Shown in pieces: positions 23,191 to 33,712 of a stretch of 64,000 nt of DNA (its first letter is position 1; the number at the start of each line of letters is the position of its first letter). The translations under genes were made by a program, and so were the position numbers. Source of the stretch: Ottelia alismoides (taxonomy: Eukaryota > Streptophyta > Magnoliopsida > Alismatales > Hydrocharitaceae). The DNA lies in the NCBI GenBank assembly GCA_037367405.1, contig JAZKJV010003276.1:186001-250000 (forward strand), in the 5' to 3' direction. The notes below the pieces were generated by a model that was not told the origin of the DNA, did not search any database, and worked only from the letters and a program-made list of their open reading frames with translations.

Positions 23191-24656
23191 GTAGTAACCA
23201 AAACTCAAGCGGTGAGGAAGCCTCGGAAGAGACCCTTCCATCTCGCCCACCCAGTGGAAGTGCAGTCCAGGGGAGGTCTAGGCATACTCCAAAACTACGC
23301 CCTGAGATGGGGGAGAGACTTTCTATAACAAGTCACTCCAGAAAAACCGCCTTGACCGGTACGGTCAAACGAGCTCGAAAACCACTACCGAGGGCCCTCC
23401 ATGCTAGGTACAATAAAGAACACAGGGTCAGCAGAATTGGTCTAAAAGAAAACATCAGATCCCAACGAGGTGTAAAACTGCGAGCGCTCGCGAAAAATTG
23501 AGAAAAAGATTGGGATCCCAGACCCACACACTAAACGACCGCTGCCTTAATTGGGCTTCCTATCTTCCGCCCAGTTGAGGTTCACCGTACCCTCGTACAG
23601 TCAGGTGTAAGGGTCACCATGACTGACACTCTTAATTATCAATCATTTTTGAATCACCATCAATGACTTGATTCTTGATCCATTCTCAATCCTTTATGCG
23701 GTTGACTATACAGTTCTAGGTCTGTTGTCAATAATTCAATCAATAATGATATGTTATTAGTAGAATATGCCTAAAGGATGAATTAGTGAAGATGACAGGT
23801 CTTTGTGGTCATAATATATCATTTCTAAGTTATGAGATTATCAGGTATTCATTGGATCTGGATTTAAGTTTGATTCAATGCAACTATTCCACTTTTCTTA
23901 TTTAACTCATAATTTAGTGGCATGATTATTGGTCTAAATTTTATAAGTCATTTATATGAAAATACCCTATTTTCTCATTTTTCGAATCAAGAGATTGGAA
24001 GTTGTTCATTAGATATGGATTCAAGTTTAGATCAATGCTAAATTTCCAATTCTTCCTATCTACTCAAGAGATTAAGTGTTACTCATTTAAATCTAAAATT
24101 TATCTTAATTTATGTGCTAATTCATCTCTAAATACCATGAGACCAGTAACTAATTGGTACTTTAAAACTTGACTTAGTTGCATACCACTCACCCTTAATT
24201 TCTTCTCAATCCACATGAAATCGATAACTATTTGGTCTAAGGTTATACTTAATTTTCATGCTAAAACCCTAATTTGTCAACATTTCATTTTGAGATCAAA
24301 GGCTTAGGATTGATCTTGGATGAGTCTTTATATTCTCAATTAACGTTATTGGCAACATTAATTTGCATGCTAAAAACTTCAGTTTTTTAATCCTTTAAAC
24401 TCTAAGATCATGAGTTATATGATTGGTCTGGATTAAGTACTTATTTCATAATTTAGTGACTTTTGATCAGTCACAAATCTCATACAAAAACCTCCAATTT
24501 ACATCTTTTAATTTATGAATTTAGGGGCTTAAGAAATGGTTCTAAATTTGAGACTAAATTTACATTTTTTTAAACTATTCATGTTATGAAATTAGGCTCC
24601 AATCACATGCAATTCACTCTCAAATCCTTATTTTAATCACAGAATCAGGTCATAAC

Positions 24657-25230
24657 AGTGTTCTAAATTTGAGTCAAACGTAAATCATCATCAACTCCTT
24701 AACTTTCAAGTATGAAAAACTATGCTATATCATGGTCTGAAAAAAAATCTTAATACAAGAGTTTCATCCTCAATTCTTCACATTTTGAGCATAAAAACTA
24801 TTACATGTATCGGTCTGATTTCAGACTCAAATCGTGTCATTTTATCCCCTAATTCTCACCATTTCAAGGCATGAACAGTGGCCCGTTAATGATCTTTAAT
24901 TTGATCTCAATTTCATGCTAAACACCCCAAGTCTTTCACATTTTTAACCTAAAATTCATATATAACAGTGATATGATTTCAGATCAAAATATATGCAATT
25001 CCTCCTTAATCTTTCATAATTTGGACATGAAATCAATGTAAAATCAGTGGTCTGATTTTAGGCCATAATACATAGAAACTATCCCAAATTTCTTAAAATT
25101 TTCATCATAAATTTAGATCATATGCAGTGGTTTGAAGTTAGGTCCACATATATGTAATTCAACTTAAAATTCATCACATTTATTCATGAAATCAAGTATA
25201 GTAGTGGTCTGAAATTGAATCTAAAATATA
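24657..25230. repeat. Degenerate tandem array, about 78-bp period
   Basis: Units begin with a CAGTGGTCTGA-like word at about 24657, 24731, 24809, 24877, 24967, 25046, 25126 and 25203, so steps are 68-90 bases. Most units share ..GATTT.AG.TC.AA, an AATTC.TC or similar middle, CA.(A)TTT and ATGAA.TCA before the next unit. A looser version may extend upstream to about 23820. Confidence 0.7.
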
Positions 25231-26290
25231 TATGGAAGGAAGCAAAAGAGGGGGAAAAGATTGTACGTTGGATCTCCAAGGTTTTGAGATCAAAAAGTAG
25301 CATCAGCGGTTGATTTGGAGGCTCCAGAAACAGCTCTAGATGGTTGTTGGGAGCATCTCCATACCTTGTAGCAGCACAATCGGGCCTTTCCGGATGCAAC
25401 AACTTCAAATTGGAGGGAGTAGCTGCCCCATTTGAAGCATTGAATGCAACACACATCAGCTTCAGGGTGTCATCCTGCTGCTGGTTCTACAACAGCAATG
25501 GCTGCACATTTAGTAGCAACAATCAGGCCTGTTGGGGGCTCTAGCAGCTGCAAGGGAAGCTCCAATAGAAGCAACACCTCTTAGAGCTGCTGGACAGTAG
25601 CTGTAGCAAGAGAAATGGGGCATCTTCTGCTGCAATTTTGAAGAGAAATAGAGGAGAATAAGGGAGATGGGGCTGGTGTTTATATAACCAAGGGAATGAC
25701 CTTTGGAGTTGACATATGAAGGTGGAGTTTGGGCCAAATCGAGAGGATTTAAAGGCCATGTGGAGGGAACTGTGCTAGAATTTCTAAAATCATGATTTTA
25801 TTTTATTTTATTATAAAACACTTTCTCTCTCTTATTTGAAATACCGAAGTCGTCCGCATTCGCACCTCGAGTCTCAGATCTGATGTACAATAGCTCATTT
25901 CGACCATCACTAAATGATGATCAAAATGAATATAATATTCATATACTTTCGTATCTAAGATGAATTCTTGAAATTTCCGAGTTACACTCTTGGTTTGCGA
26001 CTAAATTTTATGATTTTTAATTATCAAACGACATCCGATCGACGCATGGTCGATTTTATTGGTCTTATTTTGTCGAATCGGAATTTATGGTGGTCTTGAT
26101 TTGTTTCACGATTCGGATTTCACGTCGTGGCTTTTTCTGATGGCACACATACGATGCAATCGACTTTTGATCGATTGCGACCGAGCGACTTTGATATGCA
26201 ATTTACAGATTGACATGAGTTTATTCAATATCAATTGAATATTAAATGATCTTGCAAATTCTTAATCGGGTCGAGTTCGATTTATTCAGA

Positions 26291-26830
26291 CCTGGATGTT
26301 ACAAGCTTCAATTCTTTCTTCGACACAAACTTTGGAGTGATTGGGTCAACACAATGCTAGACAATGGCAAAGTGCACGGTAATTTGGTGGCTCATTTAGA
26401 AAGAAAGATGCCGTAGAGCTTTTGAGGACACGGAAATCCTCGTGGAGCTTTTATCTCAGAAGCTAAACTTTCTTTGGTTCCAAATTTCAAATAGCTAATT
26501 TACTTCTTCTCTTTGCATGCCTTCTTTTCCAAGTAGGATTCGAGCACTTCACCCCGATCGTCGCTCTAGAGGAGGAGGTTAGCTCTCTTGAAAAGCCTAA
26601 TCAAAATGCTTAACTCCTCGATGGCATGTTTGACTTGATGACAGAGATGTGATCTTTGATCAATATTTTTTTTTTGATTTAGATACCAGAAGATTGTCAT
26701 CCCCCTCCTTATCTCAAAAGGCAGATAGGACTCTATGTTTAGATTTTGTTTCTTTATTGTTTTTGTGACTTGGGGATTTAGGTTTTGTAGTTTTGGGGAA
26801 ATTACCCCTCAAGTGTGTTGGTTCCCTTTT
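26291..26830 (+). mobile_element. LINE 3' end (inferred)
   Basis: The frame around 26395-26500 reads KERCRRAFEDTEIPVELLSQ then KLNFLWFQ. This fits the WKERN.R.F.......LL.......LW pattern at the very end of plant L1 ORF2. The start of this piece follows directly on the LTR-like GATGTTACA edge. I infer that it is the 3' tail of the LINE seen at 20.88 kb. There is no clear poly(A) tail, so the true 3' end is uncertain. Confidence 0.5.
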
Positions 26831-26899
26831 GCAGGGGAAGTACTGTAGCCCCAAAAAACGAGCGAAACGTTGGTCCCTGACAACCTGCAACATCTCTGA

Positions 26900-27285
26900 G
26901 GTACCGTTTGGATGATGGGTTACCTGCGGGTTAGGGGAGTTTACCCTCCTTAACCCACATCCTCCTCTCTCCCTATGGACTCCACTTATTCCCTTTTTAA
27001 AAAAATAAATAAATCAATTTTAGATCATCAATCTTATCAAAAAATAATATATTATACCATCATATCATATAAAAAATATAAACTACTCCACTTCTACTCA
27101 CTTTTCCAAACTTCAATACAATCACATCACAATAACTACTCACTTTTTCAAACTTCAATACAATCATATCACCCCAAACTCACTTCTAACCCACCCCCAA
27201 TTTAACCCTCTATCCAAACACTAAAATCCAAAAACGGGTTATCCTCTATCAGTTTAACCCGCCTTAACCCGCCAACCAAACAAAT
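26900..27285. mobile_element. MITE family A, copy 1
   Basis: It starts GTACCGTTTGGATG...CGGGTTA and ends CGGGTTATCC...TTAACCCGCCAACCAAACAAAT, so the termini are imperfect inverted repeats sharing GTTTGG and CGGGTTA. Over about 280 bases it matches 47.76-48.04 kb closely (for example ATTATACCATCATATCATAT and CAAACTTCAATACAATCA). This copy has an internal tandem duplication of about 40 bases (27080-27165). It has no coding capacity. The superfamily is unresolved because I see no convincing target duplication. The GTTTGG termini recall Tourist/Harbinger MITEs. Confidence 0.75.
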
Positions 27286-27919
27286 GTTTCCTTTTTTTAT
27301 GAATGAATTGCGAAGGTACTCAAAACACTGAAAAAAGGGCTACGAGGAGATGCGAGATGCTCCCTCGATCCTTCCTTTCCCTCCCATTTGAACCCTAAAA
27401 CCGCATGCTACTGCCGGCATCCGCTCTCTCCGTCCCACTGCCACTACCGCAAAAGATCTATCATTGCATCTGCCTATTCTGGTAACATCAACGTCTCACA
27501 TTTCCCCCTCCCTCCACTTCTATCTACTTTGCTGTTATCTCTTGCGTATCTAGTTCGTTTCACAAAGTTTATACAACGCGAATTTGGAGTTTGACCCGAT
27601 TGAGCTCTACTCCTCGTGCATCGCAACTTGTCGAGAGAAACTTCGTGTCAAGGTCTTCAACTCTGGGCCCTGACAGTAGAAACAACGGGTATAGGATTGT
27701 AATAAACGATGGGGCCTTATTACAGTAGAAGAGCAGGTTGGTAGAAAGGAACGAGGATTCGTGGGACAATACTTTGATACCTACTAAGGGTTGACCATCT
27801 AGGTCTTTTCGAGTCAATCTCATATCAATCCTCCTCCAACCCGTCATTGCACAATACATCTTTTTAGATCGGGTTCTCTTCAGAAGCTGCTTCAGTATTC
27901 ATCAAGGATTTATTTTCTA
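27286..27919 (+). other. Possible promoter and 5' exon, function unknown
   Basis: Between two MITEs is a non-repetitive stretch with a CT/C-rich segment (27360-27480) of the kind seen in plant 5' leaders. It includes ...CCCTAAAACCGCATGC and a possible donor GGTAAC at about 27480. The downstream frames are short. It could be the 5' end of a transcription unit, conceivably an upstream leader exon of HAL3, but nothing in the sequence ties the two together. Confidence 0.25.
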
Positions 27920-28172
27920 GGGTAAATTACGAAAAAGAGCGTCAATTATGCCTCAATTCTCAATTAAGGGGCTCATTTTTCAATTGTAACAAAGAGGGGT
28001 ATGATCTTATGTTTTTGTCTCAATATAGTCTTCTATGAGTTTCAACGACCCTTATATGTTGACGTTAAACTCTTAAGTTGACGGTTCATGCCCATATTTG
28101 TTACAATTGAAAAATGAGGTCCTTAATTGGGAATTGAGGTATAGTTGAGGCCTTTTTTTTTGTAATTTACCC
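27920..28172. mobile_element. MULE-type MITE with perfect 9-bp target duplication
   Basis: A 253-bp element is nearly a complete inverted repeat. The left end GGGTAAATTACGAAAAAGAG mirrors the right end (GGGTAAATTACAAAAAAAAA when reversed). The mirror continues through CCTCAATTCTCAATTAAGG and CTCATTTTTCAATTGTAACA, giving arms of about 85 bases. Flanks are TATTTTCTA at 27911-27919 and again at 28173-28181, a perfect 9-bp duplication as made by Mutator-like transposases. It is non-coding and needs a transposase in trans. Confidence 0.93.
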
Positions 28173-28181
28173 TATTTTCTA

Positions 28182-29456
28182 TACCATTTAATTAATTCCC
28201 CCTCTTATTTTTTTTTGTAATAGGGGTAGTAAACAGTCAATTTATTTTGGACCAGGCTTAAAGTTTAAGAGTTCTAATCTTTTTTTTGGAAGGTACTTGC
28301 AATATGAGTTGTAACTTATAACCCTCTATAAAAGAGGGAGAAAGAGAGAAGAAGCCGGATTCTTGAGTGGAGAAATAGATCCACTACGTGCTTTACCACC
28401 CCCACTCTCTGGTATGTGTGTGCGTGGACCCAGATTGATATTACCACAATTGCATTATAGTCCTATTTTCATATTTTCTGTTTTTTTCAGTATTGCACAT
28501 TCATACTCATTGCTGCACAATATCAACAATATTCTCTTTCTACTGACAAAGTCAGCACTTCCTTATCAAATTGTATCTTGTTACCAGGGTCCACAAATTT
28601 TAAGCGGGTTATATGCATTTTAACTGCAACTTATATCTTGTTGATAGAAGCTGTCATTATTTTGTGTTTAATTTTCCATTCCAACAAATCTCATTCTTAG
28701 CAGGAACACCAAGACCCTCTCATCACTATCTTCTAATTATACCATCAACTTTCGCTCCTCACAATCTTTCTCCCACCGCAATACCCTCTCTTCTACTGTC
28801 TTACTACCACCGATCCCTGTCCCTCTGTTAGTGGAAGCCATAGGCTGCTGACATTATACTGTTTCCTGCAGGTTTATGACACTTGTGCTATCATAGGGTA
28901 ACATTTTAATGCTTGTTGTGGCCTTTTTTCTTGAGTTGCGAAGCATTCATAGGTCTGTTAACAGTGTTTTGTTTCCTCATCCATCTATGTCCCTGAGTTG
29001 CTAAAGTTATTTATTAAGACCACTTTTGATTTTATAAATTTCTCTGCACCTTGGTTGGAAGCACAATGGATTCTTTTTGGTAATGGTTGAACATCGATCA
29101 GTGCACAACTTGTTAATAATTTGTGGGATGTTCTTGTAGATATGGAATATCACGGGAATCTGAGACCTCGTAAATCAAAGCAAGATTGCCTTATAAAAGC
29201 AAGTGGGCCTTTTGGGGGTCTTTACGAGGATCCAGAACTAAGGATAAGCATGGAAAGAGAAGCAACCCTTTAGCAAATATCCTAGCAGGGTCCTGAGGTT
29301 GGGTGTGCAGTGCTTCGAGAAGGCCATTCCCGAGGGATAGTGAAAAAGCCATTGTCCTCTCGATTTCTCTTGCCTACTTGACTTTACTGCACCGAAGTGG
29401 AAATTGGTTCCGCCTTCGAAGGAGAGTTGAGGTCTTTGTGCGAGTGCCTCATCCCT
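28182..29456 (+). other. Intergenic or intronic stretch with a TATA-like site
   Basis: No recognisable coding exon. TATAAAA at 28327-28333 is followed about 30 bases later by a purine-rich leader and a CTCTGGTATGTG donor-like site (about 28413). Acceptor-like TTAGCAG (28698-28704) and CCTGCAG (28866-28872) sites lie downstream. This could be a 5' UTR exon/intron series or the remains of an LTR promoter. A 9-base inverted pair CCTCGTAAA / TTTACGAGG lies at about 29166 and 29221. The open frames (for example 28363-28623) show no family features. Confidence 0.25.
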
Positions 29457-29741
29457 TGTAGAAAACGATAGTGCGGAAGTGTATAGAGATAAATAAATAT
29501 AGAACATGCAAGAATGCCGAGATTTAACGTAGAACCCTACTCCATAAGGAGCAAGATGAAATCACGGGAGAACGCCACCGAGGCCTGATTTTCCTATTCA
29601 CTTTCTCAACTGATACAATAGATGTGGGGCTTCTTATATTGCCCCCACTGAATCTCCAAGTCCCATGAATAACTGACTTGGAACTAATTATAAGAGGATG
29701 TGGTAATTGGATCCTACCACATGATGACGCATACTCTAAAA
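29457..29741 (-). repeat. 3' LTR of the 4.25-kb element
   Basis: It matches 33407-33707 across TAGATAAATATAGAACATG, GGAACCCTACTCCATA and TTCACTTTCTCAA. Its TG edge is mutated (TCTAAAA instead of TCTAACA as read on the + strand). Confidence 0.85.
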
Positions 29742-30104
29742 CTTCCCCTCAAGATGGAGCATGCAATGCTCAACTTGGACAAATAGAAAGTAATCACTCA
29801 CAATACAATATACTACATACAATATCAACTCAACACAACTCTGATGGCTGCCTGATGAGGACGTTGCTTCTCATACCGTGCTGGTGAGGAGAAACTGATG
29901 GGTTGGAGTATGAACTGAAATGGAACTCCTTGTCGGAGAACGTGTGCTCTCTATTGCATCTGTCAGAGTGTTTAAACTAGAATGAGTCTCCACCTGGAGA
30001 ACTCTGCCCGAAACTGCTTTATCTCTTTGAAGGGCCAAACTGGAAAAAAATGGGGGAAACATCCTCGTCGAAGTCTATAGTCGCTGGAGAATGGATTCTG
30101 AAAG

Positions 30105-30293
30105 CATGGTCTCAAATTTCAACGAAATTTGATCGAATATCGATATCTTGTCGAAATTGAAATTTGACGAAATGGCTGAAATGACCGAAATATGGGGGCC
30201 TAGTACAAAAAATGACCGAAATCGGTCAAAATTCGACCGAAATTCGACCGAAATTCCGTTTCGGTTAGTCACCGAAATAGTGATCGAAACTGA
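30105..30293. repeat. CGAAATT / ACCGAAAT simple-repeat patch
   Basis: Many copies of CGAAATT, GACCGAAAT and their complements are scattered over about 190 bases, with the tightest cluster at 30215-30262 (ATTCGACCGAAATTCGACCG). Both strands are represented, so the patch can fold back on itself. Confidence 0.8.
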
Positions 30294-32204
30294 CATTTAG
30301 GGCCTTGTCTGAAAGTTTCCTTCTCAGAGAACTGTGTCTCTCCCATACTGTCTCAAAGAATGGGATCTCTACTATGGAGAGTCTCTGTGAATCCACGTGA
30401 AAACCCTAGTCCATAATGGTTTAGAGAATGATATCTCTACTTTGGAGTCCTAATAGATCACATGAAAACCTTGAGTCCATATCAAAGATGGGGACCTCTC
30501 AAATAATGATCACAAAGATGTGCGCGCCAAACTGTATGGACTGAAATAATATGAATGTAGAGTCTGAATCAAAACTGTAGAGTTTGAAATCTGGCATATA
30601 ATCTGAACATGAGAATCTGACCTGTAGAACTCTACATAATACTCCCCCTTCCTTCCATAGTGGTCGGAATAGATGGCATTGATCATATTAGGAGAAGAAC
30701 TGAATATGGAGAAAACCAATCCCAAATGATTTTTTTCGGCTATTACCTCTTTATTTTTTTAATAGCCATCTCTCATCTTTCTCAAAATTTTCGGCATACA
30801 ACTTCTCTTTTTTTGTACGCTTGCCTCTTTCTCAAAAATCCCTTCCTTTTTTAGTTGGCCTCCCTATTCCCTTTTTTTATTTTCAAATATGGACTTGTCG
30901 GGCTTTAAAATATAATATAGCTTTTTTTGAGTGAGAAAATCGAGAAGAGCCTTTTTGTTTGATAGTTGATTCCTTCTTGGATCCCCTCTTGACTATTATT
31001 ACTGTAATGCATGGTGCGCTGCCATCGTCGGGATTGGGGGGTTTCTTGGGTGCCCTGTAAAAGTGTCAAACAAGGTAGAAAGGGCTAGGATTCGCTCTGA
31101 TGCATGTGTGCCAATCAACCGATCAGGCTCCGTCGGGAAGAAGGGGGATGTGGAGGGGATTCAGACCACAATGGAGGTCAAAGGTGCGTGGTGAAGAGGG
31201 GATTGCATGGGGGGTTCAGGAAAGCCTCATTTCGTGAAGGATTGGTAATAGACACAAAACATTGTTTTGCATTTGTTTGAATAAAATGTTTAGCTAATTC
31301 CATACATCTAACCAAAAAATCATTTCTTCTCATTTTTCAGTCTTCGCACTAGTTCTCAAGGGCCCAGTTGATTCTTCGTCTCCTTATTCCTTCCACTCTA
31401 CTAATGAATTATCTAAAATAATTCGCGAATCCAAATCGGCTAACTGCTCTCTGATAGCACTTGCGTTTGTCGAGATTTGCCTTTCCTACATATCTAGATC
31501 AGGTTCAGGAACCTGATGGGGCTTTTTGGGTCATCGAGTCTACTCCAGATGTCAATGCACTTGCTATGGGAAAGAACTTTCAACATAGCGTATAGGAAGT
31601 CAAAAGTCATTAAAGTGATGGTCGGAGCGGAGCGGATAAAAAGCTACCCAGAGGAGGAAGAGTAGGAGCTGACTGATTTGAGGCCTCACCCCCTGGGAAA
31701 GATAACTAGTTTCGAGATCAAAGCCGCAAGATCAAGCTATCGAAAAGCTAGCTCAAAGACAGATCAAACCTGAAGGTTAAAGCAGCTAGATGAAAGCTTC
31801 CTATATATCAAGTAGGTTACCTGAACAACTACTTTCTTTTGTATAGATATCCACTTAGTAAATGAAGTAGTTCTGGACATGATTGGGCAAGGAGGAAGAA
31901 AGCCTTCAAGCATAACTACACTTGTGAACATGCATATGAACTTGTCAATTTGATTTACGAAGCATTGGTCTTCAGTGTACCGCTCTTTGATTTTGAAGCA
32001 CAACAGGCCAGGGCAGGTCCGACCCATAATGCAACCTGCCTCTCAAGCAGTGAACACATCGATATCCGAACATGCCAACTAACCCCAACTCAAACGAAAA
32101 ATATCCCTTTCTAATACCTTATAATATATTAGAAAGAAAATACCTACTGATAGAAAAAATAATTTGTCGCTCAAATCAATAAAGAAATTAATAGTAGTTT
32201 TGCG

Positions 32205-32403
32205 TACCCACTTAATGGTCTAGTGGTAGTACAGTGTGTCTACCACACAAAAGACCAGGGTTCAAATCCCACTCTTGCAGGGGTTGCGTTAGGTAGTCAA
32301 CGGCCAGCGTAAAAAAATAGTCGAATCTTTCAACATGGATTTGAGCAAGAATCCATGTAGCCGACCCTACTTATAGTGGGAGAAGGCTTAGTACTTTTTT
32401 TTA
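32205..32403 (+). mobile_element. tRNA-derived SINE
   Basis: The head looks like a tRNA gene promoter: A-box-like TGGTCTAGTGGTAG (32216-32229) and B box GGTTCAAATCC (32259-32269), 33 bases apart, as RNA polymerase III needs. The 3' part reads CATGTAGCCGACCC...TAGTGGGAGAAGGCTTAGTAC. That is the conserved 3' domain of several angiosperm SINE families (the 'Angio' domain, GCCGACCC..TAGTGGGATAAGGCTT), and it ends in a T-rich tail. It is not a tRNA: the cloverleaf is not completed. It sits inside the 4.25-kb LTR element. I could not define a target duplication. Confidence 0.85.
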
Positions 32404-33406
32404 GTTGAATTTAAGAAAAAAATAAAATAAAGAAGCGTTCGCAGCTTTACAAGCACTAGAAAAGGTCCAAATTAGGCTTAAGAGTTGCAACATGGCTATT
32501 AAAGCCCATTTGATTGGCTATTAGGGCCCAACGAAGGGACTTCATGCACATTGAATTAGGGTTCTCCCATGGAGAATCATCTGTGCCACCGAGAGGAGAT
32601 TTAGGGTTCCCAAAAGGGAACCCATCGCGCAACCTTCTAAGCAGTGGAGGTGCGATCAGAGGAGCTCGAGAGTGCTGTGCTGCTACCGCTAGGATTTTGA
32701 GAGTGCCACCTCGACGTCTTGCGAAAGGATTTTGAGAGCGCCTACCGCTTCTTTTTCTTCTAGCGTTGTCGCTTGGAGGTAGTCACGATGGCGGAGGTCC
32801 ATGGCGGCACCATGGCTTGTCCTAATCATAGGCTTGGTGTGGTGAGGGATTCTCCTCAACATGGATGCTGTTGCGACTATGGGCTCTCACACCATATACT
32901 CATGGAACCCATCATGGCCGATGGGGCTGCCATCTGCACATACCGCCAATGGGGCTGGAGTTGGTGGCACCAAACTTGAGCTTCTTCGAAATAAGGTTCC
33001 TTAGAACCCATCATGCCACATGTCTTCAGAAACATGATATATAGGGTTTTGATTGAACCCTTTGTTGAGAGATGACATCGTTCGACTTCGCTAGAGCATC
33101 ACCTGCAGCATGTGCATGAGATGCCGCTGCTACTGGATATGTTGCCTAGAGAGATAATATGTGTAGGGTTTCAGAAATCGAACCCTTGAACTTTCTTGTG
33201 CTTTTGAATATATTTGAACAAGAACATAAAACATAATTTGAGATAGCCGTCGTAGAATTAGTGTTCAGAAAACCTTAGAACTTGAACTTGAACATATCAT
33301 GAATCATAAATATTCAAAACTTTGAATCTTCATAATAATCCCCACGAGTAACCAAGAACCAAATCTCGAAAATAAATCCTCGAGAATTGGACCTGCCCTG
33401 ATACTA

Positions 33407-33707
33407 TGTAGAGAATGATAGTGCATAAGCGCATCAGAGATAGATAAATATAGAACATGGAAGGACATCAGGATTTAACATGGAACCCTACTCCATAGGG
33501 AGCGGGATGAAACCGCGTGGGAATGCCACTAAGGACTGATTCTTCAATTCACTTTCTCAATTGATACAATGGGCGTGGGGTTTCTTATACAGCCCCCACC
33601 AAATCTCCACGTCCTACGAATAACCAATATAGGACTAAACATAAGAGGGTATGGCAATTGGACCCTGGATGTATCCAATTACCCACATGCTGATGCATAC
33701 TCTAACA
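33407..33707 (-). repeat. 5' LTR of the 4.25-kb element
   Basis: On the minus strand it starts TGTTAGAGTATGCATC and ends TCTCTACA next to the primer-binding site at 33395-33406. Confidence 0.85.
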
Positions 33708-33712
33708 TCCTT

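Larger units (their letters stand above)
21691..26290 (+). mobile_element. LTR-like insertion of uncertain family, ending GGATGTTACA
   Basis: About 4.6 kb without RT, integrase or gag motifs separates two LINE pieces. The right edge, GACCTGGATGTTACA (to 26290), looks like the end of a plant gypsy-type LTR. The left edge is not defined and I found no matching TGTAAC start, so it may be a solo LTR or a mix of two elements. Inside are a 415-bp-offset direct duplication (22370-22570 and 22795-22965), a short minisatellite (23030-23190), a GC-richer core (23200-23620) whose 64-codon open frames look spurious, and an array of about 78-bp repeats (24657-25230). A G/C-balanced stretch (25280-25760) gives small frames on both strands, none recognisable. 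Confidence 0.5.
29457..33707 (-). mobile_element. Non-autonomous LTR retrotransposon, 4.25 kb, minus strand
   Basis: Direct LTRs lie at 29457-29741 and 33407-33707. On the minus strand the order is 5' LTR, primer-binding site (33395-33406, TAGTATCAGGGC, a mutated TGGTATCAGAGC initiator-Met type), internal DNA, polypurine tract CCATCTTGAGGGGAAG (29742-29757), 3' LTR. Flanks TCCCT (29452-29456) and TCCTT (33708-33712) are a 4/5 match for a 5-bp target duplication. No gag or pol motif is visible. Internal content includes a CGAAATT-type repeat patch, an A-rich zone upstream of the polypurine tract, a SINE, and a GC-richer segment (32480-33120). A minus-strand frame at 31764-32027 is open but unrecognised. 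LTRs share their core with the smaller element at 49.5 kb. Confidence 0.85.

Noticed and set aside
23307..23527. 64-codon frames on both strands in the GC-richer core of the 21.7-26.3 kb insertion
   Set aside because: Both strands are equally open, basic composition only, no family features.
24657..25230. CRISPR-like array
   Set aside because: Repeats are degenerate along their whole length with no conserved-repeat/unique-spacer alternation, and the context is a plant nuclear LTR.
31000..32030. Organelle-derived insertion
   Set aside because: Wording and base composition resemble plant mitochondrial spacer DNA, but I recognise no organelle gene. A search against organelle genomes would be needed to claim it.
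32210..32285. tRNA gene
   Set aside because: A and B boxes are present, but acceptor and anticodon stems do not form and the sequence continues into a SINE 3' domain.
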